The notes under the pieces are model-generated. The model ran no database searches and was not told the DNA's origin. It was given only the letters and a program-made list of their open reading frames with translations. A DNA stretch of 64,000 bases. Origin: Chloroflexota bacterium (GTDB taxonomy: Bacteria > Chloroflexota > Chloroflexia > Chloroheliales > Chloroheliaceae). The position numbers and the translations under genes are program-made. The stretch's first letter is position 1. Each line of letters begins with the position of its first letter. Location: assembly GCA_028287745.1 (NCBI GenBank), contig JAQBPB010000068.1:124001-188000 (forward strand). The letters run 5' to 3'. Of this stretch, positions 25,074-32,220 are shown one piece after another.

Positions 25074-25107
25074 CTTGGCTCTCCTGTCCTCGACTTCCCG
25101 GTTGTCA

Positions 25108-25854
25108 TTAGAGGGTTGGGTCAGCCGCGCCGGGTTCTTCGATAACCCGGATAGCGTGGGCTGTCTTGCGGCCAATGGTCAGTTCCTGGCCCAGGCTGTT
25201 CACCACCTGAATAGTTTCGTCAAAAGGCGATTTCCCTTTGATGTGCAAGGCCGTACCTGGCAACAGGCCCAGGCGGTAAAGGTATTGCAGCAAGCCGGGT
25301 TCGTGTTCCCCTTCCTCGCTGACCCGAACGATTTTAACCTGGCGGCCAGGTTGCTCCTGGTCAAGGGGGCGGGTTTCATCGGCTTCTTGAGGGCTGTTCC
25401 CGGGGATTAAATTACCGTGTGGGCAAGTACTCGGAAACCCCAGGTACCCGTTGAGGGCTTCTTCTACGGCCGGGGACAGGACATGTTCCAGTTCACAGGC
25501 TTCCTCATGGACCTCATCCCAGGGTAGGCCCAGGTCGTCAAATAAAAAGCGTTCCAGCAGGCTGTGCCGCCGGGTAAGTCTCAGGGCGATTTGTTCACCC
25601 GCCGGAGATAGCTTTAACTGGTGGTTATGCTGGTCTACCCGCACCAGGCCACTTTTTTGCATGCGCTGGATGGTCGCAAAGACAGTCGCGGGAGCTACTC
25701 CCATTCGTGCCGCCAGGTGGACCGCTTTTACCGGCCCTTCCTCATCGGCCGACAGGTTAAATATTGCTTCACAATATTCCTCGATAGTTTCGCTAGGTTT
25801 AATCGCCGGTAGACCGGTTTTTTCGTCTAAAACAATATTGTTTAGTGTCACCAT
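25108..25854 (-). CDS. DtxR/IdeR-type iron-dependent transcriptional repressor
   Basis: A 248-residue metalloregulator. The N-terminal winged helix-turn-helix holds VHLAARMGVAPATVFATIQRM. Metal ligands are visible as the His in RRHSLLERFL (about 97) and the C-x2-EH pattern in EEACELEHVLS (Cys120, Glu123, His124). That is the iron-type arrangement of DtxR rather than the Mn-type Glu arrangement of MntR. The C-terminal 70 residues form an SH3-like/FeoA domain (GLLPGTALHIKGKSPF). It lies upstream of the FhuF-like gene. Its promoter overlaps a palindrome that also sits at the efeU promoter, so it is probably autoregulated and controls iron uptake. Confidence 0.88.
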   Translation of the reverse strand: MVTLNNIVLDEKTGLPAIKPSETIEEYCEAIFNLSADEEGPVKAVHLAARMGVAPATVFATIQRMQKSGLVRVDQHNHQLKLSPAGEQIALRLTRRHSLLERFLFDDLGLPWDEVHEEACELEHVLSPAVEEALNGYLGFPSTCPHGNLIPGNSPQEADETRPLDQEQPGRQVKIVRVSEEGEHEPGLLQYLYRLGLLPGTALHIKGKSPFDETIQVVNSLGQELTIGRKTAHAIRVIEEPGAADPTL

Positions 25855-25952
25855 TTATATCACTTGCCTTTGGATAATACGCGCTTCTAAAACATAAAAG
25901 CTGTCCGGGGCCGGTTCTGGATCCTTAAAAATAGCTATTGACAGCACCCTTG

Positions 25953-25972
25953 TTATTAGTATATGCTAATAA
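25953..25972. promoter_or_regulatory. DtxR-type operator palindrome at the dtxR promoter
   Basis: TTATTAGTATATGCTAATAA has perfect 7-bp arms (TTATTAG/CTAATAA) and a 6-bp centre. It covers the -10 box of the minus-strand dtxR promoter. It is identical at 18 of 20 positions to the site at 27697-27716. Confidence 0.7.
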
Positions 25973-25986
25973 TGACATTTAGTCAA
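25958..25986 (-). promoter_or_regulatory. Promoter of the dtxR-fhuF operon
   Basis: On the minus strand, TTGACT (25981-25986) and TATACT (25958-25963) with 17-bp spacing. The palindrome overlaps the -10 box, which fits repression. Confidence 0.68.
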
Positions 25987-26034
25987 CCCTAACTTATGTT
26001 AAAACGAGTTAATCGCCTGGTTTGCTGGTATAAC

Positions 26035-26058
26035 AAAAAACTCCACGCTTGGGTGGAG
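26035..26058 (-). terminator. Orphan minus-strand terminator
   Basis: On the minus strand, CTCCAC (+26053-26058) and GTGGAG (+26041-26046) form a hairpin followed by TTTTTT. No annotated minus-strand gene lies upstream of it, so it may end a short RNA starting near 26100. Confidence 0.55.
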
Positions 26059-26176
26059 CTGAGACTAAGTAAGCTGCAAGCTGCTATTGTCAGGCGTATT
26101 AGGTAATCTACTGGCAATTAACGGTAATTACAATTTTAAAAAAATATCAAGATAGAGCTGACAAGGGAAGAAAAAC

Positions 26177-26587
26177 ATGAATAACGAAGGTACATATCCC
26201 CAACTTATCGCTTCAAATTCCTACAGTTGGTGCGTCTACAGACAAGCCACGGACCGGATACACTTCGATTTCGGGCAAACCGGCCTTTTGTTGAGCTTCA
26301 AAGAGTTCAAAGTGTTGGGATTGCTTCTCGAAGAGGCCTGCCGGTCCGGGATGCGCCGGGGGGATGGTTTATTGGCCGGTATTAGTTCTCAACGGGCGAT
26401 TTTTGGCTGCGGTCAGGCGCATGTAGCGGTGCTAATCTTTGATCACGCCGTTTTCCGCTTTCAACGAAGAGATATTGAGCCTCTTTTTGAATTGTGGCGC
26501 CAGGCCGCCGCCCGGTTTGAACAGGCTACAAATATGGAAATAGTTGATTATAAGGGGCCAAACCTGGCCGCGTTTTCCGTTAACTGA
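26177..26587 (+). CDS. Hypothetical protein
   Basis: A 136-residue soluble protein of no family I recognise. It has a beta-rich first part (RIHFDFGQTGLLLSFKEF), a Gly-rich middle (RRGDGLLAGISSQRAIFGCG) and a helical C-terminal part (EPLFELWRQAAARFEQA). There are no membrane segments. GGGAAG lies about 8 nt before the ATG. A plus-strand promoter candidate (TTGACA 25938-25943, TATGCT 25962-25967, 18-bp spacing) overlaps the DtxR-type operator about 210 bp upstream, so the gene could be iron-regulated. Confidence 0.55.
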   Translation: MNNEGTYPQLIASNSYSWCVYRQATDRIHFDFGQTGLLLSFKEFKVLGLLLEEACRSGMRRGDGLLAGISSQRAIFGCGQAHVAVLIFDHAVFRFQRRDIEPLFELWRQAAARFEQATNMEIVDYKGPNLAAFSVN

Positions 26588-26610
26588 GGCCAGGTGTTCA
26601 AACAAAAGTT

Positions 26611-26659
26611 GACCCTTTAACTACGACTTTTAGCTTACTTAAAAATCAGTCAAAGGGTC
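26611..26659. repeat. Inverted repeat between the hypothetical and MBL-fold genes
   Basis: GACCCTTTAACT (26611-26622) and AGTCAAAGGGTC (26648-26659) form arms with one mismatch and a 25-nt loop. No T-run follows. It could be a weak terminator or a regulatory hairpin. Confidence 0.4.
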
Positions 26660-26773
26660 TATCCGGCCGGTGAGCCATATCACACAAATATATGAGCAGT
26701 AAGGTTAGAGTATTCCTATCAACGCGGCCTGTTAAACAGGGTCTTAAAAATAAAACGTATGAAAGGAATCGCT

Positions 26774-27547
26774 GTGACAAATACTTTCGAATTTGCAAAT
26801 AAAACTTACTGTCTTAATTACAATTACAATATGCCGGAAGGCCCTATCCTGCCTATCAATCAATTTGTCGTTGTCGGCAGTAAAAAATCTATAATGCTGG
26901 ATACCGGCGCACACCTGATGGCCGGTGACACAATCGCGGCCCTTTCTAAAGTAATGAATCCGCAGGACCTGGATTATATCTTCCTGACCCATATGGACAT
27001 GGACCACGTCGGGGGCTTGCATGAAATTCTAAAATTAGCGCCTAAAGCTCGTGTAGTCGGCAATACCACCGTTATGGGTAAAGGTCTAAGTATGTACAAT
27101 ATTGACCCGACCCGGTTTGCGGCAGTTTTTCCCGGCCAGGAAATTGACCTGGGCGACAAAGTGCTGCGGGTAGAGGAATCTCTGCTGGAAGACGGCCACA
27201 CCAGCTGGCTATTCGAAACTAAAACTCGGACCTACTTTACCAGTGATGGTTTTGGCTCGATTCAGTTCGGCCAATCCCTGCCCTATGTAGATTTGGTCCC
27301 CGAAAGCGCCTATGCCGGTGGGTTCGCCATGTGGCAATCAATGAACTTCCATATGTTGCCCCGCTATGATATGGTAAAATTCCGGGATATGATTAACTAC
27401 ATGCGCCGTATGGGTGTTGAGCAAATTGCTTCGGTCCACGGGCCAGTCATTCGCCAGGATACAATGCAAATATTTGATTTAATGGAAGGCGTACCGGGCG
27501 CCGAGGTACCGCCGCACCCGCCGCTACCGGCAATGTTTCATCTTTAA
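26774..27547 (+). CDS. Stand-alone diiron MBL-fold protein (flavodiiron oxygen-binding domain type)
   Basis: A 257-residue metallo-beta-lactamase-fold protein without the flavodoxin domain of flavodiiron proteins. The first metal motif is THMDMDHVGG, an H-x-D-x-D-H form (His73, Asp75, Asp77, His78). An acidic second ligand is typical of diiron flavodiiron-type domains rather than the zinc H-x-H-x-D-H hydrolases. Further ligands are a His in DGHTSW (142), the bridging Asp in TSDGFG (158) and a His in VHGPVI (222). A role in oxygen or NO handling is an inference. The GTG at 26774 is chosen because AAGGAA lies about 6 nt upstream; an ATG at 26759 has no ribosome site. Confidence 0.75.
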   Translation: MTNTFEFANKTYCLNYNYNMPEGPILPINQFVVVGSKKSIMLDTGAHLMAGDTIAALSKVMNPQDLDYIFLTHMDMDHVGGLHEILKLAPKARVVGNTTVMGKGLSMYNIDPTRFAAVFPGQEIDLGDKVLRVEESLLEDGHTSWLFETKTRTYFTSDGFGSIQFGQSLPYVDLVPESAYAGGFAMWQSMNFHMLPRYDMVKFRDMINYMRRMGVEQIASVHGPVIRQDTMQIFDLMEGVPGAEVPPHPPLPAMFHL

Positions 27548-27578
27548 TAAAAATCCTAAAATCCAATACTAAAATCTG

Positions 27579-27609
27579 CAAAACCCCATTCGTTCGAAGT
27601 GGGGTTTTG
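27579..27609 (+). terminator. Terminator after the MBL-fold gene
   Basis: CAAAACCCCA (27579-27588) pairs with TGGGGTTTTG (27600-27609). The T-run is inside the arm. Confidence 0.75.
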
Positions 27610-27682
27610 TTATGACAGGGGATGTACTTGAAACCGAGGGTTGATTTTCCTTTCAGAAGAAATAAAAACCAAAAAAGTAATC

Positions 27683-27711
27683 TTGACAAACAAAAATGAT
27701 TAGGATATGCT
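27683..27711 (+). promoter_or_regulatory. Promoter of the efeUOB operon
   Basis: TTGACA (27683-27688) and TATGCT (27706-27711) with 17-bp spacing. The -10 box lies within the DtxR-type palindrome. A leader of about 105 nt follows to efeU. Confidence 0.72.
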
Positions 27712-27716
27712 AATAA
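27697..27716. promoter_or_regulatory. DtxR-type operator palindrome at the efeU promoter
   Basis: TGATTAGGATATGCTAATAA, with core ATTAG N6 CTAAT. It differs at only two positions from the site at the dtxR promoter, and lies over the -10 box of the efeU promoter. Confidence 0.7.
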
Positions 27717-27822
27717 TATAGGTTTGTAGACATTTGGAAGCGACGGTTTGCACTACCACAACCAGCTATTCCTGGCATATTTTACCTGGTTAAATAACCG
27801 TCGAAAGAAAGACTAATTTAAT

Positions 27823-29388
27823 ATGAATACCTCTATTAAGGTTCTACGCATTACCTGGTGGAAGCCGTTTTTGGGGCTGCTTTTACTGGGTGTCTGGATA
27901 ACCGGGTCTTCACTTGCCCGGGCCGATTCTTCACAGGATGACATGAAGCGGATCAACAGCAGTGTTGAGAAAGCGCTGGCTGCCGCTCAATCGGGCAATT
28001 TAACCCTGGCTCAATCCGAATTCAAGGCTTTTGATGATGCCTGGTTCAACGTTGAAGATGGCGTGCGCGCCAATTCAAAGGAGACCTATCGCGCCATTGA
28101 AGACCGCCTTAACGATGTCAAAGATGTTTTTGCCAGGACACCGGTCGATTTCCAGGCCCTTCAAAAAGCCCTGGAAGCCCTGAGCAAAACAAACCTGGCT
28201 TATGGCAATGGCACTCCTCTACCCACACTTACCACTCCGGCGGCCGCCGCTCCGTCCCCTATTACTAATACCACTTCTACCCCGACCATCGCTTCCTTGC
28301 TGGGCGTCTTGAATAGCGCCCGTGATTTGCAGGCGAAAGGCGATTGGACGGGGGCGGCGGCGGCTATAACGAGTTTCAAGGATGGCTGGCTGACCGTGGA
28401 AGGCCAGGTTAAAACTCGCTCGGCGGATGACTATCGCAATACCGAAAATGATATGGGGCTGGCCTTAACTCTGGCTAACGGGCAGTCCCCCGAACTGAAA
28501 ACTGTACTGGACCGGATGACCGCCCGACTGGAACCCTACCGTCAGGCTAATTCTTACGGTATCTTTGATGCCGCGATTATCCTGCTGCGGGAAGGTCTGG
28601 AAGCCTTACTGGTGATTGTCGCCCTGTTAGCTTTCCTTAAGAAGTCCGGTAACGAAACCAAACAGTCCTGGGTCTGGAGTGGGGCCGGGGCTGGCCTGGC
28701 AGTCAGTATCGCCCTGGGTATCGGTATCCAGGCGCTCTTTAGCAGCGCCATCAATTCGAGTAACCGGGAATTAATCGAAGGGCTTACCGGGCTGGTCGCT
28801 GCCCTGATGTTGATCTATGTAAGCTACTGGATGCACAACAAGGCCAGTACGGTGGCCTGGCAGCGTTACATCAAACGCAAAAGCACCAGTGCCCTGGCAA
28901 AGGGTAGCCTGGTGGGCCTGGCGGTCCTATCTTTCCTGGCGATTTTCCGGGAAGGGGCCGAAACGGTTTTATTTTTCCTGGGAATGGGTAGCAATATAAG
29001 CCTGACCGACCTATTTTTGGGCCTGGCTATTGGAACCCTCTTGCTGGGTTTCCTGGGTTTCTTGCTGGTAGTAGCGGGCGTGCATATTCCCATGGGGCCG
29101 TTCTTCCGGATTGCCAGCATCCTGGTCTTTTACCTCTGCTTTAAATTCGTTGGGACCGGGGTCCACGCTCTACAGGTTGGTGGGTTTTTGCCGGTTACCC
29201 CGGCGACTTATCTGCCGGAAAATGGCTTTTTCGGCCTCTTTCCCACCTGGGAAACTACGCTTGCCCAGGTGGTGTTGCTGCTTATCGGGGCGGGTATAGT
29301 TTTGTACACCCACTTTAAGCCAGCCGGTGAAGATACCGTTCCCGGGAAACCGGTTGAATCCGGCGTTCCCCCGGCAGTTGCCAAATAA
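27823..29388 (+). CDS. efeU: FTR1-family iron permease with extracytoplasmic N-terminal repeat domain
   Basis: A 521-residue high-affinity iron permease. The first 35 residues look like a signal peptide ending ARADS. Residues about 40-125 and 155-240 are two copies of a helical repeat with the pattern F..FD..W..VE..V...Y..IE. The FTR1 membrane domain begins near 245 and holds both iron-binding REGxE motifs: REGLE (about 256-260) and REGAE (about 376-380). Seven or so membrane segments fit the family. A repeat of the same kind is found in the next gene's product (EfeO). The operon starts with a promoter overlapped by a DtxR-type site. The start is the ATG at 27823, with GAAAGA about 10 nt upstream. 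Confidence 0.88.
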   Translation: MNTSIKVLRITWWKPFLGLLLLGVWITGSSLARADSSQDDMKRINSSVEKALAAAQSGNLTLAQSEFKAFDDAWFNVEDGVRANSKETYRAIEDRLNDVKDVFARTPVDFQALQKALEALSKTNLAYGNGTPLPTLTTPAAAAPSPITNTTSTPTIASLLGVLNSARDLQAKGDWTGAAAAITSFKDGWLTVEGQVKTRSADDYRNTENDMGLALTLANGQSPELKTVLDRMTARLEPYRQANSYGIFDAAIILLREGLEALLVIVALLAFLKKSGNETKQSWVWSGAGAGLAVSIALGIGIQALFSSAINSSNRELIEGLTGLVAALMLIYVSYWMHNKASTVAWQRYIKRKSTSALAKGSLVGLAVLSFLAIFREGAETVLFFLGMGSNISLTDLFLGLAIGTLLLGFLGFLLVVAGVHIPMGPFFRIASILVFYLCFKFVGTGVHALQVGGFLPVTPATYLPENGFFGLFPTWETTLAQVVLLLIGAGIVLYTHFKPAGEDTVPGKPVESGVPPAVAK

Positions 29389-29451
29389 CTTTTTCGTATG
29401 GGCTTGTAGGCTTAATAGAATAACCATGCATGTGAGGAGACTGGAATTACC

Positions 29452-30786
29452 ATGAAGTTACCACTTAAAACCTTTACCAGGGCGGTCCTGGCAACCAGCT
29501 TACTGAGCCTCGCCCTGACCGCTTGCGGTGATAATACTGCCACCAGCTTACCGGCACCCGGCATTTCCACAACGGCCGCCGCTATTTCAACCGGGACCAC
29601 TGCTATACCCCCTGCTGCCAGTATTACAACCGCTCCTGGTATGGCCGGGACCACTCCTGCCGCCGTTACCTCCACAACGGCCTTACCGACAGGTGCCGGT
29701 AACGGCGTCCAGGTTTTGACGGACCTGGGTAAAAATTTGACCGATACTGCCGAGGCGCTCAAGAAAAATGACCTGGCGGCGGCCAGGGCGGCCTATAAGA
29801 AGTTTGATACCGGTTGGCTTGATGTCGAAGGAGTCGTCCAGCAGGCTTCCCGCGACCTGTACAAGGAAATCGAAGATGCAATGACCCCGGTAGGGCGCGA
29901 ATTACTCCGTAATGCCAGCACGACCGCCGCCACGGTGACGCCGCTCGTGCAAACCCTACAAGACAAATTTGCCGGGGCTATCAAATCTTTTGGTTCCTCC
30001 AAACCTGCTGCGGCCAGCGCGGAAGCTATCAGCGGGGCGGAAGTAGTGGCGGCGACTACCAGGGTTGATAATTATCTCAAAGGCAGTTTGGATAAACTGG
30101 TAACCGAAACGGCCGCTTTTGTAGCAGCCGTAAAATCTCATGACCTGGTAAAAGCCAAAACCGCTTACCAGAAAGCCCGCTATGAGTACGAAAGCATCGA
30201 GTTTCTGGCCGAAACCTTCAAGGATTCGGACGTGGCGATTGATGCCAGGCCCGACGCTTACCCGAAGGGCGAGAACGACCCGGCCTGGACCGGCTTTCAC
30301 CCGCTGGAAAAAGCCATCTGGGTAGATGGCAAGCTGGATGCTGCTACGGACAAACTGGCCGATAAGCTTCTGGCCGATGTAAACGTCCTGCATGGCCAGG
30401 TAAAGGCACTTAAAATCGAGCCGGAAGCCGCTATTGCCGGGGCCGCCGAATTACTCGAAGAAATTCAATCCGGTAAAATTACCGGCGAAGAAGAGCGCTA
30501 CAGCCACACCGACTTCAACGATTTCAAGGGAAATTTTGCCAGCGCCAGGTTCGTTTATGAGGCTTATTCACCCTTCGTCAAACAGCGCAACGCCGCGCTG
30601 GACAGCGAAATACGGGCCGCCTTTACCACTGTGGAAACGGCCCTGGTCCCTTATTTCGCGGCTGACGGCACAGCCGTTGATTACACCAAACTAAACACGG
30701 CCGACCGCAAAACCCTGGCCCAGAAGGTTGAAGCCCTGGCCGATAGCTTTAGCCGGGTTAGCGGTACGCTGGGGCTCAACAAGTAA
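29452..30786 (+). CDS. efeO: EfeO-type iron-binding lipoprotein (M75 imelysin-like domain)
   Basis: A 444-residue lipoprotein: the lipobox LTAC puts the acylated Cys at residue 25. A Thr/Ala/Pro-rich linker runs to about residue 85. Residues 90-180 hold one copy of the W..VE repeat also found twice in the upstream permease. The C-terminal M75/imelysin domain has the HxxE motif in FHPLEKAIW (about 282-290) that binds iron in EfeO proteins. The N-terminal cupredoxin domain of E. coli EfeO is absent. GAGGAG lies about 12 nt before the ATG. It is the second gene of the operon, 63 bp after efeU. Confidence 0.88.
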   Translation: MKLPLKTFTRAVLATSLLSLALTACGDNTATSLPAPGISTTAAAISTGTTAIPPAASITTAPGMAGTTPAAVTSTTALPTGAGNGVQVLTDLGKNLTDTAEALKKNDLAAARAAYKKFDTGWLDVEGVVQQASRDLYKEIEDAMTPVGRELLRNASTTAATVTPLVQTLQDKFAGAIKSFGSSKPAAASAEAISGAEVVAATTRVDNYLKGSLDKLVTETAAFVAAVKSHDLVKAKTAYQKARYEYESIEFLAETFKDSDVAIDARPDAYPKGENDPAWTGFHPLEKAIWVDGKLDAATDKLADKLLADVNVLHGQVKALKIEPEAAIAGAAELLEEIQSGKITGEEERYSHTDFNDFKGNFASARFVYEAYSPFVKQRNAALDSEIRAAFTTVETALVPYFAADGTAVDYTKLNTADRKTLAQKVEALADSFSRVSGTLGLNK

Positions 30787-30813
30787 AGTTCAAAGTTAGG
30801 TGGAGCTCTATCG

Positions 30814-32127
30814 ATGTCTTCTGAAATGACCCGGCGGTCGGCTCTTAAAGCTCTAGGTCTGGCTACCGCTTCGGCGGTAGCCGGTGGGGCGGCAGTGGCG
30901 GCAGGGCGGCACCCGGCCGGGCAACTGCCCCAGGTAACAGGGCAAACGCCCGTCGTTGAAGAATTGTTCCCGTTTGAAGGCGTACACCAGGCCGGTATCA
31001 TTACCGACCCGCCTGAAGCGGTCCTGTTAGTGGCCCTTGAGGTAATCTCAAAAACCCCGGACAGCCTTACCAGGCTAATGCAGACCCTGACTATGCGCAG
31101 CCGCGAGTTGATGCGCGGCCAACCTGGCCCGGCAACTGTCGAAGATGAAAACTTCCCACCCCGCAATACCGGTGAAATGGGTTACGACTCCCTGAAGGAC
31201 GGTCGACTCTCTATTATGATTGGACTGGGAGCCTCGCTCTTCACAAAAGATGGGAAAGACCGCTTTGGCCTGGCTTCCAGGAAACCGATTGCCCTGAAGC
31301 CGATGCCGCGCGACCTGGCCGGGGACCGTCTTAACCCGGCTATGCTGGATGGTGATATCCTGCTACAAATCAGCAGCGACCACCCGCTCCAGAACCTGCA
31401 TGCCTTCCGGGATATTCTACGCAATACCAAAGGGCTGGTAAGTCCGGTCTGGGTCCAGCCCGGTTTCCAGCGTTATTTAAAAGCCCCTTCCGGTGAAGCC
31501 AACGCCCGGGGCTTGCTGGGTTTCAAGGATGGCACCTCCAACCTCAACACCAGGGATGACGCTTTAATGACAAGCCTGGTCTGGACCGGCTCGGAAGAAC
31601 CGGGCTGGGCCCAGGGTGGTACCTATGTGGCGGTGCGAATCATCCGCGAGCAGCTTGAACGCTGGGACCGGCTGAACCTGGCCAGGCAGGAGGCTTCGAT
31701 TGGCCGCCGCAAGACGACCGGGGCAACCCTCGACAATACAAAAGAAACGACCCTGCCCAATTACGCGGCCGACCCTGATGGAGATATAGTGCCGCTGAAC
31801 TCGCATATCCGAAAGTCCAACCCGCGCCTGGGCGAGGAAAGCGAGAGGCGCCGCATGTTGCGCCGTGGCTTCTTGTATATGAACGGCATTGATAAAAGCG
31901 GCTTGCTGGACGCGGGGTTTTTGTTTCAGGGTTTTTGCCGCAACCTTGAAGAGCAATTCGAGTTCGTTAAACGCAACTACATGGTAAACCGCAATTTCCC
32001 AAAGAAAGGTACCGGGGCGCAAGACCTGGATGAGTATATCGCCTGCATCGGCGGCGGTTACTTCTTTGTACCGGCCGGAGTCCAACAGGAAGACCGCTTC
32101 CTGGCGGATGCCTTGCTCTCGGGTTAA
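30814..32127 (+). CDS. efeB: Dyp-type heme peroxidase EfeB with Tat signal
   Basis: A 437-residue Dyp-type peroxidase. The N-terminus has a twin-arginine signal (MTRRSALKALG followed by a hydrophobic stretch), so it is exported folded, with heme. The Dyp signature GFKDGTSNLN (GxxDG, about 236-240) carries the catalytic Asp. A likely proximal heme His is in LNSHIRKSNPR. EfeB is thought to help free iron from heme or oxidise Fe(II) for the EfeU permease. It follows efeO by 27 bp with a GTGGAG ribosome site. Confidence 0.88.
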   Translation: MSSEMTRRSALKALGLATASAVAGGAAVAAGRHPAGQLPQVTGQTPVVEELFPFEGVHQAGIITDPPEAVLLVALEVISKTPDSLTRLMQTLTMRSRELMRGQPGPATVEDENFPPRNTGEMGYDSLKDGRLSIMIGLGASLFTKDGKDRFGLASRKPIALKPMPRDLAGDRLNPAMLDGDILLQISSDHPLQNLHAFRDILRNTKGLVSPVWVQPGFQRYLKAPSGEANARGLLGFKDGTSNLNTRDDALMTSLVWTGSEEPGWAQGGTYVAVRIIREQLERWDRLNLARQEASIGRRKTTGATLDNTKETTLPNYAADPDGDIVPLNSHIRKSNPRLGEESERRRMLRRGFLYMNGIDKSGLLDAGFLFQGFCRNLEEQFEFVKRNYMVNRNFPKKGTGAQDLDEYIACIGGGYFFVPAGVQQEDRFLADALLSG

Positions 32128-32147
32128 AAATCAATTAAGATTGATTT
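32128..32147. repeat. Palindrome between efeB and the GH35 gene
   Basis: AAATCAAT TAAG ATTGATTT, perfect 8-bp arms with a 4-nt loop just after the efeB stop. It could be a weak terminator or an operator for the GH35 gene. Confidence 0.4.
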
Positions 32148-32220
32148 GCTGCCGGGCCGGTACTAAGATGCATTTTCAAAGAAGCCTGGTTAAATCCAAA
32201 TTAGTTGATTTAAGGAAAAA

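Larger units (their letters stand above)
25855..26176. other. Intergenic region upstream of the dtxR-like gene
   Basis: About 320 bp between the divergent dtxR-like gene and a hypothetical gene. It holds the operator/promoter at 25953-25986 and the orphan minus-strand terminator at 26035-26058, both described separately. Confidence 0.6.
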
